DNA from: Lachnospiraceae bacterium UBA1759
Lineage (GTDB): Bacteria; Bacillota; Clostridia; Lachnospirales; Lachnospiraceae
NCBI GenBank assembly: GCA_002315555.1
Contig: DCHF01000052.1
Coordinates: forward strand, 34,384-72,605
DNA length: 38,222 nucleotides
Direction of reading: 5' to 3'
A program made the position numbers and the translations under genes. Shown piece by piece: positions 32,145-38,222 of the stretch (the first letter of the stretch is position 1; every line of letters begins with the position of its first letter). The notes below the pieces were generated by a model. It had not been told where the DNA came from and searched no databases. It saw nothing but the letters and a program-made list of their open reading frames with translations.

Positions 32145-32420
32145 CGTTGTAAAAAGATACCGTGACCGGTGTTTTTTGTACATGTATACCGAGAGATCCG
32201 CATGGCAGGTGAAGACGGCTGTGAGGGTCTTTTTTTATTGCTGCAGACCGGGATCCCGGTGAAAAGACATCGCGGCCGAACACATACGTGCGGCGTTCCA
32301 CCGAAAGGTTCCTTTACGCCTGTCCGAGACAGAAAACAAAGGAAAAGAACGTTTCCTCTGACTGATTCCGCAATTATGCGGGTACTACGCCGTAAAACGG
32401 TAGAAGAGAGGAAAGAAAAG
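32145..32420 (+). other. long leader between attenuator and the surface-protein gene
   Basis: No gene is seen in this 276-base stretch. It holds several small hairpins: a 5-bp AAGAC/GTCTT stem followed by seven T (about 32212-32235, a possible second, weak terminator), ACC-GAAA-GGT near 32300, CCGCA/TGCGG (32368-32381) and CCGT/ACGG (32390-32400). The open frame running through it from 32169 is not protein-like before the signal peptide. Confidence 0.5.
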
Positions 32421-35400
32421 ATGAAAAGAAAAGTATGGAGTCTCCTCCTTGCGGTGATTCTGGTACTCGGAATGCTTCCGGGTGTGCAGGTCGTTGTAAA
32501 GGCTGAGGCGGAAACCGTCCATGTGATCGTCCGGAATACGACGTTCACCGAGGGCGAAGACTACGAGAACGTTCCCTGGGAAGGGACGCTCATTGACACA
32601 AATGTGGAACTTGCAGCAGATTCCACCGCGTTCTCCTGTATTAAAAAAGCAGTAGAGAATGCAGGATACTCGTTCACCGCTACCGCGAGCGGCTATATTA
32701 CCGAGGTCAATGGCCTGACGGCCGGTGATGCGGACATGTTCAACATGGACGGCTGGGTATTCACGCTCAACGGTTGGTTTGCGGATAATTACGCTACCGC
32801 TTTCAGCGTTGCAAACGGTGAACTGGCAGCAGGCGATGAGATCATCCTGATGTACACCTGCACCATGTCCGATGTTGGCATGGCATTTGGCCCGGAAGAG
32901 ATCAATTTTGCTCTGCAGAGCCTGAGCTTCAACACGGGAAGTCTTTCACCCGCGTTCGATGCGGCGACGACGTCTTACACCCTGACGGTTCCGACCGCTT
33001 GTACCGGTGTTACCGTATCCGCAAAGGCCGCTGACCCGAACATCAAGGTCGTGACCAGCGTCGGTGACACAACGTATAAGAGAACAGAGACCGTTCCGGT
33101 CACGGAAGGCACTGAGATCAAGGTCGCCGTTGGCGGAACCTTCTACGATGCAGACAATAACTACAGTGCGTATGATCGATACACGGTCTACACCGTTACG
33201 ATCGCAAAGCCGACTGCATATCAGCTGACCGACGTCGGCGCGCAGTGGTCCGACTTCCGTAACAGCGCCACCAATATGGCGATCACGAGTGCAAGCACTC
33301 CGGCTGATAAAGCACATACCAAACTGAAGTGGGCGACGGAGAAGCTGAGCAGCGGCTGGACGGTAGCTCCGGGGCCGCAGCTGATCGTCGGAGATTCCCT
33401 GATCGTTGCGTCCGGTACCTCTATTTATAAATATGATTTAGCAACCGGCAACCGTACGGCGTCCGGCACCCTGCCGGCAGGTAACGGTTACGGTTATACG
33501 TCCATGACCTATGTACCCGAAAAGGGTATTCTTTATGTGCCGCTTGAAGGCGGTACGATCGCAGCGATCGACCCGACGACTCTGAGCGTTCTCTGGACAT
33601 TCAAGGATGCGCTGGGCGGTCAGGCCCTGAGCCCGTTGACTTACAACGACGGCTGCATCTACGGTGGTTTCTGGACCGGTGAAGCAAAGAACGCAAACTT
33701 TGTCTGCATTGATGCGGCGACCGGCGAACTGAACTGGACCTACACCGTTCAGGGCGGTTTCTACTGGGCAGGCGCGGCAGCGGTCGGTGATTATGTGGTC
33801 GTCGGTACCGATGACGGTGCGAGCGGCACAAACGGCACGTCTCATGTGTTCGTATTCAGCAAAACCGGCAGTGCTCCGGTATCTTCTCTGGAGCTGACCG
33901 GCATGGGCGACCAGCGCTCCTGCATGGCGGTTTCCGGTGGCCGTGTTTACTTCACGACCAAGAAGGGCTATCTCTGCTCCGCAGCGATCGACGCTTCCAC
34001 CGGCGCACTCTCTGATTTAAAGAGCGTGAACTACGGCGCGCAGAGTACATCGACTCCGGTCGTCTACGGTGATTATGTCTATTTCGCAACCGGCAGCGGC
34101 ATCTCCGAAACCGGTTCATCAGGCAATATGGTCATCGCGAAGAAGAGCGATCTTACCATGGTGAAGGCCATCGGCCTGAAGGGCTATCCGCAGTCATCGC
34201 TGCTTCTGTCCACGGCTTACGAGGCTTCCGAAGGATACCTGTATTTCTACAGCACCTACAACGCACAGCCGGGCGGCGTGACCCTCATCAAGGTCAAGGC
34301 TTCCGACCCCACGGACGTTGTCAAGGAAGAGATTTATGACGCCGCCGGCTATGAGCAGTACTGCATCAGCAGCATCATCTGCGATACTAACGGCGACCTC
34401 TACTACAAGAACGACAGCGGCTGCGTCCTGGCACTGACCAAGACTGTAACTGCGGTTCCCACCATCACCGCGGACCTTTCCACCGCGGAAGTGAAGTTTC
34501 AGCCGGATGACACCGCGGATGCGCTGACAGTGACCGCGACGACCGCGGATGCGGGCACGCTGACCTACCGGTGGCAGTCCTCAACCGATGGCACGACCTT
34601 CACGGACATCTCCGGTGCGACCGGGACCTCTTATACTCCGGCGACCGCAGTACTCGGTACGACCTATTACCGCTGTGTCGTTACGAATACGCTCGGCGGA
34701 GCATCGGAATCCGCGACCTCCAAGGCAGCCAAGGTCACCGTGAAGGTGTTCAGCAGCGATGCCGGCCTGAAGGTCGTCACCACGACCTCCAACAGCATCA
34801 GCGCAGGCACGCAGGCGGTTGCAGAGATCGATAACACCTTCAAATTTGAGAACTACAGCTACACGAAGCGCATCTGGCTCGGCGCGGCGGAGGCCAATGC
34901 GACCATTACCGCTGTCGAACTTCAGTCCTACACGGACGTTAACACGAACTTTGTTTCCGCAAGCGGCACCTATCAGGGCACCGCGTATAAGTATCGTTTC
35001 TACAAGACCAATTACACCGGCACCTCGATCTTCAAGGTCACGGTCCTTGCGGAAGACGGCGTGACCGAAGGTGTTCACTATGTAGTGATCACCTCGGATG
35101 AAAGCTACACGCAGGCATCCTCCGATGTCACCGTTACCGTTTCGAACGCCGGCACGGTGGTCGTTCCCATGAAGACGGTGACCGTCATTGACCGTAACTA
35201 TGACGGCGCATTTGACATGGATGAAGTCCTCTATGCAACACACGAGGCCTATTACGAAGGCGGCGCAGCTGCCGGTTACGCAAGCGGTGTGACCCAGTAC
35301 GGTCTGTCCCTTACGAAGCTTTGGGGCGATACGAGCGGCGCGTTCGGCTACTATCTGGATGACGTTTCCTGCTGGAGCCTTGCCGACACCGTTATCGCGG

Positions 35401-36191
35401 GTCAGAGCGTATACGCATACATCTATGCGGACCAGACCTATTGGAGCGATTCCTATGCCTTCTTTGCAAACGATTCCTACACCGGTGACACGAACGAGGG
35501 TGTGACCGTTTTACTGAACAAGAACGGTTACGACGCGAGCTGGAACGTCGTCACGTCACCGATGGCATCCGCGGTGATCAAGGCCTACGACGAAGCGCAT
35601 CAGACCGAGGTCGATGCAAGCAGCTACATCGTCAAGGACAATAACGACGGTACCTACACGCTGTTCTTCAAGAACGCCGGCACCTACATGGTCGAGGCGA
35701 GCCTTGCCGACAAGTCCATCACACCGGCATTGACCCTTATTACGGTCAGCTACGTTCCGGTGGATTACAAATTCACTTCCGGCATGAACCAGCGCGTGGA
35801 ACAGGGCAAGGATGCGGAATTTGTGACCGACGGTGACTTTGATAAGTTCGTTGAGCTTCAGCTCGATGGCAAGACCGTCGACCCGGCAAATTACACCGCT
35901 CGTCGCGGCAGCACCTACATCACCCTGAAGAAGGAGTTTATTGAAACGCTTTCTGCAGGCACCCATCGTCTGACTGCGGTCTACGAGGACTGCACCTGCA
36001 GCACGACCTTCACCGTTGCGGAAAAGAAAGCAGCGGAAACGGTCAAGGATCAGACGACGACTTCTTCCACGACACAGGTCCTCGGCGCAGAGGTCTCCGT
36101 ACGTCCGTACATCCTTCTGATGGCGGCTGCAGCGGTGATGATCGCAGCGCTTTCCGCGGTCCTTGTGTGGAGAAAGCGAAAAGAACAGTAA
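32421..36191 (+). CDS. giant surface protein: DUF4430 + cadherin-like + PQQ-like propeller + Ig-like + X2-like + membrane anchor (1,256 aa)
   Basis: Signal peptide (1 to about 30, MKRKVWSLLLAVILVLGMLP, cleavage near AEA). Domains in order: DUF4430, the fold related to the transcobalamin C-terminal domain (about 31-148, with MDGWVFTLNGWF); cadherin-like beta sandwich (about 163-263); PQQ-like beta-propeller with repeated D-A-x-TG-x-L-W-T blades (about 275-673); Ig-like domain (about 679-775, TYRWQSSTDG); beta-rich segments including a DRNYDGAFDMDEVLYATHE region (about 917-1015) that again looks DUF4430-like; X2-like domain (about 1114-1202, TSGMNQRVEQGKDAEF); then one membrane helix (about 1229-1249) and RKRKEQ. 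No LPxTG. Start ATG chosen by AGAGAGG and signal peptide. Under a cobalamin riboswitch, so a role in corrinoid capture is inferred; the propeller ligand is unknown. Confidence 0.88.
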   Translation: MKRKVWSLLLAVILVLGMLPGVQVVVKAEAETVHVIVRNTTFTEGEDYENVPWEGTLIDTNVELAADSTAFSCIKKAVENAGYSFTATASGYITEVNGLTAGDADMFNMDGWVFTLNGWFADNYATAFSVANGELAAGDEIILMYTCTMSDVGMAFGPEEINFALQSLSFNTGSLSPAFDAATTSYTLTVPTACTGVTVSAKAADPNIKVVTSVGDTTYKRTETVPVTEGTEIKVAVGGTFYDADNNYSAYDRYTVYTVTIAKPTAYQLTDVGAQWSDFRNSATNMAITSASTPADKAHTKLKWATEKLSSGWTVAPGPQLIVGDSLIVASGTSIYKYDLATGNRTASGTLPAGNGYGYTSMTYVPEKGILYVPLEGGTIAAIDPTTLSVLWTFKDALGGQALSPLTYNDGCIYGGFWTGEAKNANFVCIDAATGELNWTYTVQGGFYWAGAAAVGDYVVVGTDDGASGTNGTSHVFVFSKTGSAPVSSLELTGMGDQRSCMAVSGGRVYFTTKKGYLCSAAIDASTGALSDLKSVNYGAQSTSTPVVYGDYVYFATGSGISETGSSGNMVIAKKSDLTMVKAIGLKGYPQSSLLLSTAYEASEGYLYFYSTYNAQPGGVTLIKVKASDPTDVVKEEIYDAAGYEQYCISSIICDTNGDLYYKNDSGCVLALTKTVTAVPTITADLSTAEVKFQPDDTADALTVTATTADAGTLTYRWQSSTDGTTFTDISGATGTSYTPATAVLGTTYYRCVVTNTLGGASESATSKAAKVTVKVFSSDAGLKVVTTTSNSISAGTQAVAEIDNTFKFENYSYTKRIWLGAAEANATITAVELQSYTDVNTNFVSASGTYQGTAYKYRFYKTNYTGTSIFKVTVLAEDGVTEGVHYVVITSDESYTQASSDVTVTVSNAGTVVVPMKTVTVIDRNYDGAFDMDEVLYATHEAYYEGGAAAGYASGVTQYGLSLTKLWGDTSGAFGYYLDDVSCWSLADTVIAGQSVYAYIYADQTYWSDSYAFFANDSYTGDTNEGVTVLLNKNGYDASWNVVTSPMASAVIKAYDEAHQTEVDASSYIVKDNNDGTYTLFFKNAGTYMVEASLADKSITPALTLITVSYVPVDYKFTSGMNQRVEQGKDAEFVTDGDFDKFVELQLDGKTVDPANYTARRGSTYITLKKEFIETLSAGTHRLTAVYEDCTCSTTFTVAEKKAAETVKDQTTTSSTTQVLGAEVSVRPYILLMAAAAVMIAALSAVLVWRKRKEQ

Positions 36192-36265
36192 ACGGCTGCG
36201 TCGGAATTGGCAAGGCTGAAAGAAAACAGTAAGCAGCCGCGTCGGAATTGACAAGGCTGAAAAGA
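36184..36265. repeat. 41-bp tandem duplication spanning the stop codon of the surface-protein gene
   Basis: AACAGTAAACGGCTGCGTCG... (36184-36223) recurs as AACAGTAAGCAGCCGCGTCG... (36225-36265), period 41, with about four substitutions. The first copy contains the last codons and TAA of the large gene. Confidence 0.9.
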
Positions 36266-36269
36266 CGGA

Positions 36270-36294
36270 AGCTCCGGCGGTAAAAGGCCGGAGC
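36270..36294 (+). other. intercistronic hairpin between surface protein and lipoprotein genes
   Basis: AGCTCCGGC and GCCGGAGCT form a perfect 9-bp stem with a loop of about seven bases, 21 bases before the next ATG. There is no T run, so it is more likely an mRNA processing or stability element, or a partial terminator, than a full stop. Confidence 0.55.
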
Positions 36295-36315
36295 TGTCCG
36301 GATCTAAGGAAAACC

Positions 36316-37254
36316 ATGAAACGGAATGCGAGAAGACATGCATTTGTAAAGCTCCTGCTGGTCCTGTTGATCGCAGCGCTTTTTTGTGCGGGCTGTAAAA
36401 AAAAGAATACGAATGCCTCCGTTTCAGCGGGAATCGGGCCGGAAGGCGGCATGTCTGTAGAAAAGACGGAAGCCGGTGAACAGGACGAAGCATTTGAAGA
36501 AAGCGTCACCGCGGAGAGTCCGGAGGCGGATACGCAAAATGAGGCGGATGATGCGGAAGGCACAGACACGCCGGACGGCAGCGAAAAAAGTGATTCGGAC
36601 GGTATCGGAACGAATGATCCGAAGCTGACGGAAAGTGAAGCGGCATCCGGTGAAGCGTCCGGTACGGACAAGGAGAACGGCGCGGGCTCCGGAAATAACG
36701 GAAGCGCGGGCGGGACCGCATCATCAAAGGATGCGGAAACTAAAAAAGAAACAGAAAAGGGTACTCAGAGTACCGCAGCGCAGGAGACGACCACGGCCGC
36801 GGCCACGACAGCGGCTCCGGCGGAAACCGCGCAGGCGGCCGGGGGCAGTGTCACGATCTCCATCGTCTGCAATACGATCTTGAATAACACGGGTCTTGCG
36901 AGGGACCCTTACACGATCACGCTTGCCGGAAACGGCACGATCCTTTCCTCGACGACGGTCTCCTTTACGGAGGGCGAGAGCGTGTTCGATATATTGAATA
37001 AAGTCTGCCGGGCAAACGGAATTCCGCTGGAGTATTCCTATACGCCGCTTTACGGCAGCTACTATATTGAGGGCATTAACAACATCTACGAATTTGACGT
37101 GGGTGACAACAGCGGCTGGATGTACCGGGTGAACGGCTGGTTCCCGAATTACGGCTGTTCCTCCTATTTTGCGGAGGACGGCGATGTGATCGAGTGGATC
37201 TACACCTGCGACCTGGGAAATGACATCGGCGGCGGAAGCGCAATGGGGAACTGA
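36316..37254 (+). CDS. lipoprotein with C-terminal DUF4430 (transcobalamin-like) domain (312 aa)
   Basis: N-terminal lipoprotein signal: basic start, hydrophobic helix (11-23) and FCAGC with lipidated Cys27; the -3 residue is Cys rather than the usual Leu. Residues about 30-175 are an acidic, Ser/Thr/Glu/Gly-rich linker that would reach through the wall. Residues about 177-303 are a DUF4430 domain with GESVFDILNKVC, the aromatic GWMYRVNGWFPNYG and DGDVIEWIYTCDLGNDIG. This resembles the ligand-binding C-terminal part of transcobalamin and intrinsic factor. AAGGA precedes the ATG. The EcfT gene starts one base after the stop, so the lipoprotein is probably a docking or capture subunit for the transporter. 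Confidence 0.9.
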   Translation: MKRNARRHAFVKLLLVLLIAALFCAGCKKKNTNASVSAGIGPEGGMSVEKTEAGEQDEAFEESVTAESPEADTQNEADDAEGTDTPDGSEKSDSDGIGTNDPKLTESEAASGEASGTDKENGAGSGNNGSAGGTASSKDAETKKETEKGTQSTAAQETTTAAATTAAPAETAQAAGGSVTISIVCNTILNNTGLARDPYTITLAGNGTILSSTTVSFTEGESVFDILNKVCRANGIPLEYSYTPLYGSYYIEGINNIYEFDVGDNSGWMYRVNGWFPNYGCSSYFAEDGDVIEWIYTCDLGNDIGGGSAMGN

Positions 37255-37255
37255 C

Positions 37256-38140
37256 ATGAAGAGAAACGCGTTTTCGGACTGTCACCCGGCGGTGTCCTTC
37301 CTCTGGTTTGTGACGGTCCTTATATTTTCGGTGTGCGACATGCACCCCGTGTGTCTTTTAACGGCCCTTGCGGCCTCCTTCATCTATAACCTGCATCTAA
37401 AGGGCGGAAAGGCCGTGAAGCTTGCGCTGACACGGGTGCTTCCGGTGATGCTGATCACGGCGCTCGTGAACCCCGCGTTTACGCATAAGGGCATGACGAT
37501 CCTCTGTTATCTGCCGTCCGGGAATCCGCTGACGCTCGAAAGCATCGTCTACGGCGCGGCGGCTGCGGCGATGATCGGCTCGATGCTCCAGTGGTTCAGC
37601 TGCTATAACGAGGTGATGACATCGGATAAGTTCATCTGCCTTTTCGGACGGTTCATTCCGGCTCTTTCACTTGTGATCTCCATGGCGCTCCGTTTTGTTC
37701 CGCGCTTCAGTGCACAGTACAAAAAGGTCTGCGAGGCACGGCAGATGCTGCATCCGGAAGATATGACGGGCTTTGTGAACCGGATCCGGAGCGGAGCGGC
37801 GATCCTCTCCGCGATGATCACCTGGAGCCTGGAAAACGCGATCGAGACCGGCGATTCCATGCGCGGCCGCGGCTACGGTCTGCCGGGCCGGACCGCCTAC
37901 ACGATCTTTAGATTTGACGAACGGGACCGCGCGCTTCTTGTGTGGATCCTGTGCTGCCTGATGTATCTTACGGCGGGAAAGCTTCTGCACTGGACGGACT
38001 TCCGCTATTATCCTTTCATCGAGGGCCCGGCGTTAAGCACCTTTTCCGTCCTGTATCTGGCGGTCTATGCGGCGCTTTTCGTGACGCCCTTCGCGGTGGA
38101 CAAGCGGGAAGAAGCGATCTTCCGAAAACTGAGAAAATAA
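37256..38140 (+). CDS. ecfT: ECF transporter transmembrane (T) component, CbiQ/EcfT family (294 aa)
   Basis: Scaffold membrane protein of an energy-coupling-factor transporter that links the substrate-binding S subunit to two ATPases. About six hydrophobic segments (12-28, 30-47, 55-72, 95-112, 128-146, 225-280). The two coupling-helix motifs are visible: Ala161-Arg162-Gln163 (CEARQMLHPE) and Met202-Arg203-Gly204 (DSMRGRGYGLPGR), which contact the ATPases. Start ATG 37256 lies one base after the lipoprotein stop, implying translational coupling. No S component is in the window; it may lie further downstream or be shared. Confidence 0.9.
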   Translation: MKRNAFSDCHPAVSFLWFVTVLIFSVCDMHPVCLLTALAASFIYNLHLKGGKAVKLALTRVLPVMLITALVNPAFTHKGMTILCYLPSGNPLTLESIVYGAAAAAMIGSMLQWFSCYNEVMTSDKFICLFGRFIPALSLVISMALRFVPRFSAQYKKVCEARQMLHPEDMTGFVNRIRSGAAILSAMITWSLENAIETGDSMRGRGYGLPGRTAYTIFRFDERDRALLVWILCCLMYLTAGKLLHWTDFRYYPFIEGPALSTFSVLYLAVYAALFVTPFAVDKREEAIFRKLRK

Positions 38141-38158
38141 ACGAACCGGAGAACGGAT

Positions 38159-38222
38159 TTGAAGCACATTCTGGAGACTGAAAAGTTCACATTTTATTAT
38201 CCCGAGCAGGAAAGGCCCGCCC
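38159..38222 (+). CDS. ECF transporter ATPase, first 21 codons (runs off the right edge)
   Basis: After GGAG (38148-38151) and a 7-base gap a TTG codon at 38159 opens a frame reading (M)KHILETEKFTFYYPEQERPA. The FTFYYP motif followed by acidic residues and R-P-A is the A-loop region of EcfA/CbiO ATPases, just before the Walker A segment that must lie outside the window. Operon position right after EcfT supports this. The TTG start would lower translation relative to EcfT. Confidence 0.75.
   Translation, partial: MKHILETEKFTFYYPEQERPA

Noticed and set aside
31908..32165. 85-codon open frame across the riboswitch
   Set aside because: It runs straight through the cobalamin aptamer and the attenuator, has no ribosome site and no protein-like composition; the RNA explanation is much stronger.

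Overview
The window reads as a chromosomal segment of a moderately GC-rich Firmicute, most likely a gut or anaerobic member of the Clostridia (Lachnospiraceae-like). The grounds are GGAGG-type ribosome binding sites, sigma-A promoters with consensus-like boxes, short Rho-independent terminators, a bacterial GlnRS of the type found in some Clostridia, a cobalamin riboswitch, and ECF-type transport genes. No rRNA, tRNA, CRISPR array, phage or insertion-sequence gene was seen. The organism call is inference from content, not from a database match.

Layout. Bases 1-5,330: the 3' part of glnS with a strong terminator; a small helical protein; a minus-strand pair of an alpha/beta-hydrolase esterase and a family 3 glycoside hydrolase; a small single-pass membrane protein. 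Bases 5,400-11,450: an RlmD-type rRNA methyltransferase overlapping a VOC-fold gene, a flavin-reductase-fold protein followed by an OPA-type MFS transporter, a minus-strand endonuclease/exonuclease/phosphatase-fold protein and a HAD-IIA phosphatase. Bases 11,450-15,540: a heterodimeric ABC exporter pair with one degenerate and one canonical ATPase site, ending in an unusual tandem repeat array. Bases 15,560-18,690: two divergent one-carbon genes, a methyltransferase/corrinoid-protein fusion and a stand-alone homocysteine methyltransferase, with face-to-face promoters and overlapping leaders. Bases 18,695-24,930: a glycerophosphodiesterase, an SLC45-like MFS transporter, a two-gene operon of unknown function (membrane protein with a Cys/His motif plus a DUF937 protein), a small basic-start protein, and apt followed by an NCS2 purine permease. 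Bases 25,060-31,890: a three-S1-domain protein with a histidine phosphatase, guaB, an FAD oxidoreductase with a structured leader, and a divergent PTS Enzyme I.

The most interesting region is 31,890 to the right edge. A promoter and a cobalamin riboswitch with a terminator hairpin precede a 1,256-residue cell-surface protein (signal peptide, DUF4430/transcobalamin-like domain, cadherin-like sandwich, PQQ-like beta-propeller, Ig-like and X2-like domains, C-terminal membrane anchor), then a lipoprotein whose C-terminal domain is a second DUF4430, then an ECF transporter T component, then the first 21 codons of an ECF ATPase that starts with TTG. I read this as a B12-repressed cobalamin (or corrinoid) capture-and-uptake operon in which surface proteins bearing transcobalamin-like domains feed an ECF transporter. 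The corrinoid methyltransferase fusion at 15.6-17.3 kb is a possible consumer of the imported cofactor.
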